A stretch of DNA of 64,000 nt from M30B19 sp041741535 (GTDB lineage Bacteria > Planctomycetota > Planctomycetia > Pirellulales > Pirellulaceae). Shown here one piece after another: positions 37,868 to 47,052 of this stretch. Position 1 is the stretch's first letter; each line of letters opens with the position of its first letter. Made by a program: the position numbers and the translations under genes. The notes under the pieces were generated by a model. The model was not told the DNA's origin. It ran no database searches and saw only the letters and a program-made list of their open reading frames with translations. The stretch lies in assembly GCA_041741535.1 (NCBI GenBank), contig JBGSJV010000066.1, forward strand, positions 1 through 64,000, read 5' to 3'.

Positions 37868-38263
37868 CTAGAACTCAAAACCGGCCAAGCCAAATACTCT
37901 AGCCGTCCAGTAGACCAACAACAATCCAACCACGACGTGCGGAATCTTCTTTCCGTCAGCCCACCGACAAGACCTGAGCACAACCGCCTGCGTCTTACGG
38001 CTACCAAACGAACGTCCGACCATCACGAGAATGCCGATTATGACAAAAGGCGAAAACCAGTGATAGACCAGTGCCTGCCGCCAATCGCCGCTCAAAAAAC
38101 ACATCGTCCCGCGAGTAAGTCCGCACAAAGGGCAAGGAACCGAAAACCAAGTGGCAATCAGGCATTCGAACTTTAGTCCAACAATCGCCAACAAAAGATA
38201 TACCGCGACTCCGAACAATGTCGCAGTACATACCTGTCTCTTGGCGAGAAAACGGCTCAGCAT
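37868..38263 (-). CDS. DUF2752 family membrane protein
   Basis: The 131-residue protein has the DUF2752 signature CPLCGLTRG near residue 44-52. Membrane segments flank it (LFGVAVYLLLAIVGL before, FSPFVIIGILVMVG after) and the last lies near the C-terminus. The paired Cys and the LTRG motif are conserved in the family, whose role is unknown. It is first of a two-gene operon with the small membrane protein at 37566. Confidence 0.8.
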   Translation of the reverse strand: MLSRFLAKRQVCTATLFGVAVYLLLAIVGLKFECLIATWFSVPCPLCGLTRGTMCFLSGDWRQALVYHWFSPFVIIGILVMVGRSFGSRKTQAVVLRSCRWADGKKIPHVVVGLLLVYWTARVFGLAGFEF

Positions 38264-38380
38264 GAAATCCCTGGACTATTCCGTTACTCGATACGCGGCG
38301 AACTCTGTTCCTCGATTCTAATCCCTGTGGACGAGCCCAAAAAGGCCCACAATGCGACAAGATGCTGCGTTTGGTACTTC

Positions 38381-38552
38381 CCACGGATGACAAAGCCGAA
38401 CTGCGGATGAAGAGTCGGCGGGAACTTCCCTGACCGACATCCCTTGTCCAACCGCCCTTGTCTTACTTCCTAGAACCAGCGTTATCAGTGTTCCTATCGA
38501 AACCGCCTGGCAACGAGCGTCTTCATCCGCAGTTCGGCATTGCTATCCGTGG
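38381..38552. repeat. Long inverted repeat with 33-bp arms
   Basis: CCACGGATGACAAAGCCGAA and onward (38381-38413) is nearly the reverse complement of 38520-38552, sharing CCGAACTGCGGATGAAGA exactly. The arms enclose about 106 bp. A transcript would form a long hairpin. No gene overlaps it. Confidence 0.75.
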
Positions 38553-38900
38553 GCAGTCCGCCAGCCCGGCAAATGATCGTCTTTGGTTCCCACACGGGTA
38601 AGAAATGACTAATGAAAAATGGAAATCAAAAACGCTCTTAGCGATTGCGTGCACCCGGAAAGGTTGATACTTGCTGTTTGGTACATTTTGAATTTTTCAA
38701 TCTCCAATAGTCCTTTGTCATTCAACCACCAGAGCCATCGAAACCCATTAGGGAGCTTTTGACGTTCGAAATCGGGAACTTATTTCGGGACAAGTCCTTA
38801 ACCGCGCAACCCACGTATGGCCTCGGCCACGCCCAGGACGACGTCCGTCATTCGTTCGTAGTCCAGCGTATCCGGCGTATCGGTCGCTTGGTAAACATGG

Positions 38901-39462
38901 CCAATTAGATCGTCTGTTGAACCCAATATCCACGTTCCAACTTCCGTTAACTTCGCTTGCTTCGCTACCTTCTGTTGTCCATGGAACCCAGGTCAGCTAC
39001 TTATCCGAACAGAAGCCAGCGAAGGTAACAAAGTGAAGACCAGCCTGCCGATCAGCCTGGCCAATTAAATCATCTGTCGAACCCAAGATTCCCGTCCCCA
39101 CCTTCCTTAAACTTCGCTTGCTTCGCTACCTTCTGTTGTACATGGAACCCAGATCAGCTACCTATCCGAACAGAAGGCAGCGAAGGTAGCAAAGAAGAGA
39201 CCACCCGGCCGATCGACATGGCCAATTACATCATCTGTCGAACCCAAGATTCCCGTCCCAACTTCCGTGAACTTCGCTTGCTTCGCTACCTTCTGTTGTA
39301 CATGGAACCCAGGTCAGCTACCTATCCGAACAGAAGCCAGCGAAGGTAACAAAGAACGAAGCGACGCGCTGATCAGCATCGCCAATTGGATGCTATCCCA
39401 ACTCCAATATCCTCGCCCGTTCTTCTGTGATCTTTGCTGGCTTGGCTACCTTCTGTTGTAAT
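38901..39462. repeat. Tandem array of ~150-171 bp units with internal hairpins
   Basis: Units begin with CCAATTA/CCAATTG at 38901, 39061, 39232 and 39382 (the last partial). Each holds CTTGCTTCGCTACCTTCTGTTG and, in the first three, the partly complementary ATCCGAACAGAAG followed by CAGCGAAGGTA, so each unit can fold back on itself. The stretch 38264-39508 has no supported gene. Confidence 0.85.
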
Positions 39463-39508
39463 CAAGACTGGGCCGTGAAACGCATTGAAAGATTGACCGT
39501 ATAAAGTA

Positions 39509-40216
39509 CTACCGCAGCAGAATGTTGTTGACTTGCAACCAGTGTCGGGCGGGTTGAGTTTCGGTTTGGCGGTAGGCGCGGGAGAGGCCCACGGTGACCA
39601 AGGTTCGGGGTTGATCCACCATCTCCGAGGCCATGTCGTTGATCAAAGACTCGTTGGGTGTGATTTGATCGTCCAAGTACATCCGGTAATCGGTCACCGG
39701 GACGTCGAACGCGCGCTCGCCTTCATGAAATCTCAGTCGCACGCGGCGGCGACCCTCTTTTTCGATGATCAACAACTGAGCACCCGCCGCCCAGTAGCAC
39801 CCGAGCGAACGAATGCCTCGATGTTGCTCCACAGCCGCTGTCCCCCAACTCGCGCCCCAGGGAGTTCGCTCGTGATGCAACCACTCCAAGTCGTCGCCAA
39901 AAATATCACGCAGCGTGGGCTCGGCCAAGTCACTACAGGCCTGATGCAGCTCTCCTAGCGAACACTGTTGGACGACCACTAGTTGGTCGATTTCAAAGCT
40001 TCGGTCTTCGATCTCGGGCACGGCCCCGCAGAACTCGGACGCACCAAGCTCGACCACGACGCCCAACTGCAACGGTCCGCCGTGACGATCCAACAAGCGA
40101 TTGGGCAGGCCATGCCCGGCAACGGGCCGAATGTGACGACCACGAACCAAATCAAGGCCGGCCGTGCAGATCCAACCCGGTTGCATACGAGTCAAGTGGT
40201 TGATCAACAGTTGCAT
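39509..40216 (-). CDS. Possible Dual-OB domain protein next to DUF488 genes
   Basis: The 235-residue protein opens MQLLINHLTRMQPGWICTAGLD, with a following segment GRHIRPVAGHG and a beta strand LGVVVELG. This recalls the Dual OB-containing family seen next to DUF488 genes in nucleic-acid conflict contexts, but I am not certain. The remainder is mixed, with a segment RVRLRFHEGERAFDVPVTDYRMY. The ATG at 40216 lies 16 bp after the second DUF488 gene. It is the last gene of a three-gene minus-strand operon that faces away from recQ. Confidence 0.6.
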   Translation of the reverse strand: MQLLINHLTRMQPGWICTAGLDLVRGRHIRPVAGHGLPNRLLDRHGGPLQLGVVVELGASEFCGAVPEIEDRSFEIDQLVVVQQCSLGELHQACSDLAEPTLRDIFGDDLEWLHHERTPWGASWGTAAVEQHRGIRSLGCYWAAGAQLLIIEKEGRRRVRLRFHEGERAFDVPVTDYRMYLDDQITPNESLINDMASEMVDQPRTLVTVGLSRAYRQTETQPARHWLQVNNILLR

Positions 40217-40232
40217 CAGGTGCCCCCAATTT

Positions 40233-40670
40233 TTACAAATGCACGCCTTTGACATCCGGCCAATGCTGTTGCAGGTACTCGACGACCAAGCGACGATGGC
40301 ATTGGTCGGCGGTCGCTTCACTGCACAACAATACGGTTGGTTGTGAGAAATCTTCTGGGTTAAGCTTGGTCTCGATTTGGCGTTCGCGCATCAACGCCAT
40401 GAACTGCGCTTCGTAGACCGACCACTGCCCGCCGTTCTTCTTGTAGGCGTCCAGAATATCTTGCGTCGGCGCGAGCAAGGGTTCATGGCGATACGCCATG
40501 CCACAAATCGACTCCAGAAAGAACTTCAAGTCATCTTGCTTGGCAAAACCAGCCAACTGCGAACGATTGTTCAAGCGAATGTCCATCAATTGACGGAGCC
40601 CCGCTTGTTTCAGTCGCCCAAAAAATCGTTCGGCTGTGCTTTGTGTAAAACCGATCGTAAAGATTTCCAC
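40233..40670 (-). CDS. DUF488 family protein, short copy
   Basis: The 145-residue protein has the DUF488 layout: an opening strand MEIFTIGFTQSTAERFFGRL, then LMDIRLNNRSQLAGF, and the Cys motif near the end in TVLLCSEATADQCHRR. The start is a GTG at 40670 inside the 3' end of the upstream DUF488 gene (61-bp overlap), so the two are coupled. DUF488 proteins resemble thiol-dependent or nucleic-acid-linked enzymes, but the reaction is unknown. Confidence 0.8.
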   Translation of the reverse strand: MEIFTIGFTQSTAERFFGRLKQAGLRQLMDIRLNNRSQLAGFAKQDDLKFFLESICGMAYRHEPLLAPTQDILDAYKKNGGQWSVYEAQFMALMRERQIETKLNPEDFSQPTVLLCSEATADQCHRRLVVEYLQQHWPDVKGVHL

Positions 40671-41215
40671 GAGTCATTCTCCATTTCCGCGAATAGAACC
40701 GGCTGGTGCCGAGTGTCTTTGCTGTTGGCACACACGGTGCTTTCCGACTCCATGGTTCCGTCGCCACGAATATGGCGGATTTCTACACCACATTCCTCTA
40801 GCACCCGAGTCACCAGCAAGAATCGATGGCATATGCCGGGGTCTTCTTCGCTGCACATGATCGCCACGCGATAGTCTTGAATGCCCTTGAGCAACCGCTG
40901 GATGCCGTCCAGAAAGTTGGGGCTATCCGCGACACGATAGTACAATACATGGCCTGCGGGATCGTAGAACTGTTCGCCGTTGGGTCGTCCACCCAACTGA
41001 TCGCCCATGAACACGTACTTCAACCCCGCCGACACCACCGCCGATTGAAGTGCCTCACGATTGAAGTGCGACGTGTAGGCCGAATAAGGCTGCGAACGCA
41101 CGTCGGCCAACACCTGAATGCCATGTTGTCGCAACAACGCCACAAACGCTTCCAACTCGTGGTTGGAATGCCCAATCGTGTACAACGTCAAGTTCGGCTT
41201 GATAGAATGGGACAT
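40610..41215 (-). CDS. DUF488 family protein, long copy
   Basis: The 201-residue protein starts LTLYTIGHSNHELEAFVALL and continues with VLADVRSQPYSAYTSHFNRE, YVFMGDQLGGRP and the conserved VAIMCSEEDPGICHRFLL. These features define DUF488, with paired cysteines around the glutamates. It is first in the operon and overlaps the shorter paralogue by 61 bp. It is divergent from recQ; the 121-bp space between them probably holds both promoters. Confidence 0.88.
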   Translation of the reverse strand: MSHSIKPNLTLYTIGHSNHELEAFVALLRQHGIQVLADVRSQPYSAYTSHFNREALQSAVVSAGLKYVFMGDQLGGRPNGEQFYDPAGHVLYYRVADSPNFLDGIQRLLKGIQDYRVAIMCSEEDPGICHRFLLVTRVLEECGVEIRHIRGDGTMESESTVCANSKDTRHQPVLFAEMENDSWKSLRSVLHKAQPNDFLGD

Positions 41216-41336
41216 GGAACGGTGAAGGATGAAGGATTGTGTAAATGGGAATTGGTCTTGGCCACGGGCAATCGTGCGCCGATTCCGATTTTACAATCTG
41301 CCCGTCAGGCCGTCGATTAGAGAGGAACAGCAACCC

Positions 41337-43550
41337 ATGACGAAACTCTCTCCCGTTCAGGAAATCCTCAAGCAGTTCTGGGGCTACGAAGAGTTTCGCC
41401 CACTGCAAGCCGACGCGATCGAAGCCACGTTGCAAGCCCGAGACTCGCTGGTCGTCCTGCCTACGGGCGGCGGCAAGTCTGTCTGCTACCAGATCCCGGC
41501 TTTGGTTCGACAGCAATTGACGGTGGTCGTCTCACCGCTGATCTCGTTGATGAAAGACCAAGTGGACGCCCTGCGATCGTTGGGCGTCAAAGCCGCCGCG
41601 CTCAACAGTTCAATCCCTGCCAACTCGCAACAAGCCGCGTTCGAGCAATGGCAAGCGGGGCAACTTCGTTTGCTCTACGTGGCTCCCGAACGCCTATTGA
41701 CCGACTCGTTGTTGGAGCGACTCCGACAACATCCGCCCGCTCTGTTTGCCATCGATGAAGCCCATTGCATCAGTAGCTGGGGGCACGACTTCCGGCCCGA
41801 GTACCGGATGTTGGCCAGTCTCAAGAACCACTTCCCCACGATTCCGATCGCGGCTTACACAGCCACCGCCACCCCGGAAGTTCGCGACGACATCGTTCGC
41901 CAATTGCAACTTGAGAACCCGGTGGTGCTGGTTGGTGACTTCCATCGCGCGAACCTGACGTACCATGTGCAACGAAGGCAAGACGGCTACAACCAAATTT
42001 GTTCTGTCATGGATCGCTATCGCGGCCAAGCGGGCATCATCTACACCATCGCACGAAATCATGCGGAACAACTGAGCGAGTACCTGAACCGATTGGGTTA
42101 CAAGACCCTGCCGTATCACGCGCGATTGAGCGAACAGGAAAAAACCAAACACCAAGAAGCCCTGGAACAAGACGAAGTGGAAGCCATCGTCGCCACAATC
42201 GCGTTCGGCATGGGCATCGACAAGTCGAACGTGCGCTACGTGATCCACGCCGAGATGCCGCGATCGATCGAAAACTACCAACAGGAATCCGGCCGCGCGG
42301 GCCGCGATGGTTTGCCCGCCGAATGTTGGCTGCTGTATTCTGCCAGCGACCTAATGGCTTGGGAGCGAATCATCCAACAATCGTCCGACGAGCAACGCAC
42401 CCGCGCCCGGGCTTCCTTGAAATCCGTCGAACAATTTTGCCATGGTTTGACTTGTCGCCATCAATATTTGGCCCAGTACTTTGGCCAATCGTTCAATCCG
42501 CCGTGCAACGCGTGTGATGTTTGCTTGGGCAAATTGGCCGCCGTAGCGGAGCCGTTACGAATCTCGCAAATGATCTTGTCGTGTGTGTGGCGCTGCAACG
42601 AAAATTTTGGGGTTGGTCACATCGCCAAAGTCTTGTTCGGTAGCCGCGAAGCCAAGTTGGTTCAATTTGGTCATCAGGAGCTGAGCACGTTTGGACTACT
42701 AAAAGAACATACTCAGCGGCAAATCCGCGATTGGATTGAGCAACTACTGTCGCAGGGTTTCTTGGAACGCGCGGGTGAATACCACGTCCTGCACTTGACT
42801 GCGGCGGGCCGTGAAGTTCTGCGGGGAGAACAGACTCCTATCTTGGTCCAGACCGTCAAAGCCAGCCCCGGGGCCACCTCGCTCCAAGTGTTTGACTCGT
42901 GGGAGGGCGTGGATCGCGAGCTGTTTGAACAACTGCGGCAATTGCGCCGCGAATTGGCGACCGAGGCTCAAGTTGCCGCGTTTATCGTCTTCAGCGATGC
43001 CACGCTGCGCGATTTGGCACGCCGCCGCCCCACACGCCGCGACCTGTTGTTAAGTGTCCATGGCATCGGCGAACGGAAAGCAGCAGACTACGGCGAACGA
43101 GTCATGCAGTTGATTCGGCAATGGTGTACCGAACGAAACATCCCGAGCGACCTAACCTTGTCCAACGTGTCCCGGTCCGATGGCCATTCCCTGGACAGCA
43201 AGCCCATCAAACTAAACGCCATCGCCGCATTCCCTCTGTTTGAGGAAGGATTGACGGTCGAGCAAGTTGCGGAACGAATTGGTCGCGCCAACTCAACGGT
43301 TTTTGAGTACTTGGAAGCCTACATCAAGCAGCACCGCATCACGGACTCCAGTCGCTGGGTCGAACCCCGTGTAGCGAACAAGATCCGCATCGCCGCCCAA
43401 TACACCGACAACGACCGCCTCCGCCCACTCTTTGAAGCCTTCCATGGCAAGATCTCCTACGAAATCTTGCGGATCACCTTGGCCTGTCAGAGTGTCGAGA
43501 ACACTTACCTGGGCCACAACCGAGTTTATCTAGGTGGAACCCCCGATTAA
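41337..43550 (+). CDS. recQ: ATP-dependent DNA helicase RecQ
   Basis: The product has 737 residues. Helicase motifs are clear: the FWGYEEFRPLQADAI motif 0, Walker A LPTGGGKSVCYQIP, DEAH box (FAIDEAHCISSWGHDFRPEY), and motif VI in ENYQQESGRAGRDGLPAE. The RecQ zinc-binding cysteines follow (CRHQYLAQYFG...CNACDVCLG). RQC and HRDC domains come next (RRPTRRDLLLSVHGIGERKA), and a C-terminal helix-turn-helix appended domain (LTVEQVAERIGRANSTVFEYL) ends the protein. It unwinds DNA 3' to 5' in recombination and repair. The ATG at 41337 has GAGG about 12 bases upstream; the earlier frame lacks RecQ sequence. Confidence 0.96.
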   Translation: MTKLSPVQEILKQFWGYEEFRPLQADAIEATLQARDSLVVLPTGGGKSVCYQIPALVRQQLTVVVSPLISLMKDQVDALRSLGVKAAALNSSIPANSQQAAFEQWQAGQLRLLYVAPERLLTDSLLERLRQHPPALFAIDEAHCISSWGHDFRPEYRMLASLKNHFPTIPIAAYTATATPEVRDDIVRQLQLENPVVLVGDFHRANLTYHVQRRQDGYNQICSVMDRYRGQAGIIYTIARNHAEQLSEYLNRLGYKTLPYHARLSEQEKTKHQEALEQDEVEAIVATIAFGMGIDKSNVRYVIHAEMPRSIENYQQESGRAGRDGLPAECWLLYSASDLMAWERIIQQSSDEQRTRARASLKSVEQFCHGLTCRHQYLAQYFGQSFNPPCNACDVCLGKLAAVAEPLRISQMILSCVWRCNENFGVGHIAKVLFGSREAKLVQFGHQELSTFGLLKEHTQRQIRDWIEQLLSQGFLERAGEYHVLHLTAAGREVLRGEQTPILVQTVKASPGATSLQVFDSWEGVDRELFEQLRQLRRELATEAQVAAFIVFSDATLRDLARRRPTRRDLLLSVHGIGERKAADYGERVMQLIRQWCTERNIPSDLTLSNVSRSDGHSLDSKPIKLNAIAAFPLFEEGLTVEQVAERIGRANSTVFEYLEAYIKQHRITDSSRWVEPRVANKIRIAAQYTDNDRLRPLFEAFHGKISYEILRITLACQSVENTYLGHNRVYLGGTPD

Positions 43551-43696
43551 CGACAACGACGCCCACAGCGGCCATAATGACCCCCACAGGTAGAGCGTTA
43601 CTTCATGGCAACGACAGCAGGCAGCAAAGCAAGCAAAGGGGACGACCAAGCGGAGGATGACGTCACGCCCGCGCGCACGTGCAAACAGAGACAACA

Positions 43697-44482
43697 GAGG
43701 ATGACAAGTGCACTGACTTTCAAATCTCTGTTTCCTACGTTACCTCCCGTTCAACCGACTTCCGGGCACGATGGCCGCGTGTATCATGTCGTGAGTCATG
43801 AAGATTGCTCGGGTGAACTTCGAATACATCGGCTGGGCATTCAATTCTAAAGCGACAGAAGCGATTGAACAGAAGGACACAGAGACAACAGAGGATGACA
43901 ATCGCACTGGCTTTCAAATCTCTGTTTCCTACGTTACCTCCTGTTCAACAGACGTCCGGGCACGATGGCCGCGTGCATGATGTCGTGAGCTATGACGTTT
44001 GCTAGGGAGAACTTCGAATACCTCGGCTGGGCCTTCAATTCTAAAGCGACAGAAGCGATTGAACAGAAGGAAACAGAGACAACAGAGGATGCCAAGTGCA
44101 CTGGCTTTCAAATCTCTGTTTCCTACGTTACCTCTTGTTCAACCGACGTCTGGGCACGATGGCCGCGTGCATGATGTCGTGAGTCATGACGTTTGCTAGG
44201 GAGAACTTCGAATACATCGATTGTGCCTTCAATTCTAAAGCGTCGGATGCGATTGAACAGAAGGAAACGGAGACAACAGAGGATGCCAAGTGCACTGACT
44301 TTCAAATCTCTGTTTCCTACGTTACCTCCTGTTCAACAGACGTCTGGGCAGGATGGCCGCGTGCATCATGTCGTGAGCCATGACGTTTGCTAGGGAGAAC
44401 GTCGGATACATCGGTTGTGCCTTCAATTCTAAAGCGTCGGATGCGATTGAACAGAAGGACACAGAGACAACAGAGGATGCCA
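43697..44482. repeat. Tandem array of four 194-bp units
   Basis: GAGGATG recurs at exactly 43697, 43891, 44085, 44279 and 44473, giving a 194-bp period with high identity. Each unit holds TTTCAAATCTCTGTTTCCTACG and GATTGAACAGAAGGA. A partial unit precedes the array from about 43682. Because 194 is not a multiple of three, the short open frames that recur on both strands are not one coding repeat. The end abuts the PQQ-like gene. No gene is seen in 43551-44491. Confidence 0.92.
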
Positions 44483-44491
44483 ATAGTCCTT

Positions 44492-46105
44492 CTATCGAAA
44501 TAGCCACAAGTGCCGCTCGCTGCGGACGATCAGGTTGCCGCGCGAGAGAGCTGGAGTCGCCCAGACTTGTTCCTCCAGCTTCAACTTCGACAACAAATCA
44601 AACGGGGCTTCGTCGCGGAACACCGCCAACTCACCACGAGCCGAAGCGAGATAGATTTTGTGGTCGGCTCGGACCGGCGAAGCGTAATACGGCCCGGTTG
44701 GAGCAATGCGTTCGCGGAACAACGTTTGGCCATCGTTCAACGACAACAGCGTCACGACTCCGCCGTTTCTCACGGCAAATAATTGGTCGCCAAGGATCAA
44801 ACTTGTCGGACACTCGGGAACTCCCAACTCCGCACGCCACGCCATGGTCGGAGCAGATTTCGCTTCTTCAATTCGCAGTGCAACAAAGCCGTTGGCGTGT
44901 TGAAACGAGTCGATCCAGGCTTGCAGATGGGGCCACTCCGATTCCTCGATCTGTCCGTTCCGATTCTTGTCCAACATGCGAAAGAACATCCCCAACGGAT
45001 GATCGCCTTCGCCATCCGCATCCGGTCGCGACAAGACACTCTTGTTGTGCTTGGCTTCGTCCGGATTGATCTGCCCGTCTTGGTTCTCGTCGCATTCGGC
45101 CAAAGCTTCGGCAAATGAAGGAGGGCCAATCACTTCTGGATTGGTTCGCATGTTGTAGGAAGTGACGATGGCCAAATTACCAGCAATTTGAGGAATGGCG
45201 ATGGGCTCGTCCGCCAGACCTGGAATGGACCATAGCTCGTCGCCACTTTGCAAGGAAATGGCCCGCACGTGAAACGGTTCATAGATGAGTGCGATTTGTG
45301 GTGAATCGGTCGGCCATAAAGCCGGGGTGGACCAACTAGAAGCGGGACCCTCGCCCTTGCGCGTCCAAATCACTTGCCCCGTTGTTTTCTCGAGCGCCAT
45401 CAAACAGGCCTGCTTCTGATCGGACAACAACACGATCAACCGATTCTCCACCAGGATCGGCGAGGCGGCGGTTCCGTACATGTTGTCCGCCACCTCCAGT
45501 TCCTTGCGCCAGACTTCATGGCCCGTCAGATCATACGCGATCACGCCAAACGAACCAAACAGACAATAGATCCGTTCGCCATCACTAACGGCCGTTGGGG
45601 TGGCGGGGCCGTGATGATAGGTCTTCTCCAACGCAGCAATCGGAAGTTCTTGCTGCCATTTCAGTTGCCCGTCGGTGCGATCGAAACCCTGCGTGATCAA
45701 TCGTTCGGACTCGTGGCCCGTCACCACAATCAAATCGCCGATGACAATCGGTGAAGAATGCCCGTTCGCCACGGGGACTTTCCATACCAGACTTTTTTTA
45801 CCGTCCAATTGGGCCGGGTACCGAGTTTCGCTTGCGTCGGTCCCCAAGCCATGGCTCCCCCGAAACTGGCGCCAATCCTCAGAGTTGTCATCCGTTGGCT
45901 GATGGCTGTTGTCCACGAGCGGTCGGGAGCTTGTTTCAGTTCCGCCTACTTCCGTTTCTTGAACTCGCGCCAAAGCCCAATCCGTCTCCACGAAAAGACC
46001 AAACGCCAAGAGACCACCAAACGCGACCAAGTTGCCAAATAAAACCCAGCGCCGAATTTGACGACCAACGCCTCGCGGTCCGTTGGCAATATTCTCCATC
46101 CACAT
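44492..46105 (-). CDS. PQQ-like beta-propeller protein with EF hands
   Basis: The product has about 537 residues. One N-terminal membrane segment or uncleaved signal (VLFGNLVAFGGLLAFGLFV) leads to WRQFRGSHGLG, the usual opening of planctomycete PQQ-binding-like propellers. Blades such as VWKVPVANGHSSPIVIGDLI, ASPILVENRLIVLLSD and WSTPALW follow. Two EF-hand loops interrupt the propeller (DENQDGQINPDEA and DKNRNGQIEESEW), expected to bind calcium. It is probably a periplasmic or membrane-anchored protein of unknown substrate. The start at 46105 is the first Met before the membrane segment. Its stop lies at the edge of the 194-bp tandem array. Confidence 0.83.
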   Translation of the reverse strand: MWMENIANGPRGVGRQIRRWVLFGNLVAFGGLLAFGLFVETDWALARVQETEVGGTETSSRPLVDNSHQPTDDNSEDWRQFRGSHGLGTDASETRYPAQLDGKKSLVWKVPVANGHSSPIVIGDLIVVTGHESERLITQGFDRTDGQLKWQQELPIAALEKTYHHGPATPTAVSDGERIYCLFGSFGVIAYDLTGHEVWRKELEVADNMYGTAASPILVENRLIVLLSDQKQACLMALEKTTGQVIWTRKGEGPASSWSTPALWPTDSPQIALIYEPFHVRAISLQSGDELWSIPGLADEPIAIPQIAGNLAIVTSYNMRTNPEVIGPPSFAEALAECDENQDGQINPDEAKHNKSVLSRPDADGEGDHPLGMFFRMLDKNRNGQIEESEWPHLQAWIDSFQHANGFVALRIEEAKSAPTMAWRAELGVPECPTSLILGDQLFAVRNGGVVTLLSLNDGQTLFRERIAPTGPYYASPVRADHKIYLASARGELAVFRDEAPFDLLSKLKLEEQVWATPALSRGNLIVRSERHLWLFR

Positions 46106-46392
46106 ATTAGAATCCCATCGGAGATGATTGTTGGGCCCGACTAGCCGTTGACCGTTGTCTCGAATCAGCGCACCGCGGCTCAGGGCCTGCTCCCATGGTT
46201 GCCGCACTACCAGAAAAGCTGGTGAAGAAAACCAAGCCGGGGCCATCTTCGCCCCCCTCAGCGAATCCAATCGTGATGAGACAGGACCTGCCACCGAGGC
46301 AAAGCCGCTCGAAACGATCGGTTCTGGCGAAAATCGTGGATTGACACGATTGAATATTTTGCCTATTATTCACTCGCAGAAAGGCGGTCGAG

Positions 46393-47052
46393 ATGAAAAA
46401 GAACCCGGTTTACGTTGAAACAGCGGCACAGTTGCGTGCGTTGGCCGCGCCGGCTCGGCAAGAAATCTGCGATTGCCTGGCGACGGTTGGAGCTGCGACC
46501 GTCAATGAACTAGCGGAGCATTTGGGGCGTCCGGCAGATGCGTTGTATTTTCACGTCCGGCGGCTGGTGAAGGTTGGACTGGTTGTTGAATTGGACCGCG
46601 AGAAAACTGGGCGACACGTCACGTCGCGATACGATCTCGCCGCGCGTCCGTTGAAGCTGAAGTATCGACGTTCGACCAAGAAGCAGGTGGAGAAGGTGAT
46701 TGGCGCAGCGACGCGGGCGGGCCTGCGCGATTTCGAGCACTCCTACGACGAATTGGCAGAATCGCAAGTTGAAGGGCAGCGAGATTTGTGGGCGGGTCGG
46801 GCCAAAGGTTGGTTGACGACCGACGAGGTGGCGCGGGTCAATCAACTACTGGCACAGATTCATGAGATCCTGTTTCAGGGCCATCCGGAATCGGGGACCG
46901 AACAGAGTAGTGGACCGCTCCGCGGTCCAAAATTGGTTCGCGGAGCGAACCACGACAATTCAACCAGCAAGAGTCACAAGCGACTCTTTGGCTTCACGTT
47001 TTTGTTGTCCCCCAGTGCCCCTCCATTTCGCGAGCGAGTTAAAAAGAAATGA
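46393..47052 (+). CDS. ArsR-like winged-helix regulator
   Basis: The 219-residue protein begins with an ArsR-type DNA-binding domain: ETAAQLRALAAPARQEICDCL, then ATVNELAEHLGRPADALYFHV and a wing (LVVELDREKTGRHVTSRY). The rest is helical and of unknown role. The C-terminal ~45 residues are encoded by two small palindromes (46911-46952) and look like repeat-derived tail. It overlaps the CPBP protease gene by 4 bp (ATGA), so it probably regulates its own operon. Confidence 0.8.
   Translation: MKKNPVYVETAAQLRALAAPARQEICDCLATVGAATVNELAEHLGRPADALYFHVRRLVKVGLVVELDREKTGRHVTSRYDLAARPLKLKYRRSTKKQVEKVIGAATRAGLRDFEHSYDELAESQVEGQRDLWAGRAKGWLTTDEVARVNQLLAQIHEILFQGHPESGTEQSSGPLRGPKLVRGANHDNSTSKSHKRLFGFTFLLSPSAPPFRERVKKK
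46911..46952. repeat. Two adjacent 19-bp palindromes inside the regulator gene
   Basis: TGGACCGC-TCC-GCGGTCCA at 46911-46929 and TGGTTCGC-GGA-GCGAACCA at 46934-46952 are perfect 8-bp stems with 3-base loops. The second resembles the 33-bp units at 56033-56164 (GTGGTTCGCTCCGCGA). They code for part of the regulator's C-terminal tail. Confidence 0.7.

Noticed and set aside
38901..39462. Possible CRISPR-like array
   Set aside because: Whole ~160-bp units repeat with only point changes and no unique spacers.
41216..41336. Specific promoter boxes between recQ and the DUF488 operon
   Set aside because: The divergent layout implies promoters, but no -35/-10 pair stands out well enough to annotate.
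43697..44482. Possible CRISPR array or repeat protein in the 194-bp array
   Set aside because: Units are directly adjacent without spacers, far longer than CRISPR repeats, no cas gene is near, and the period is not a multiple of three.
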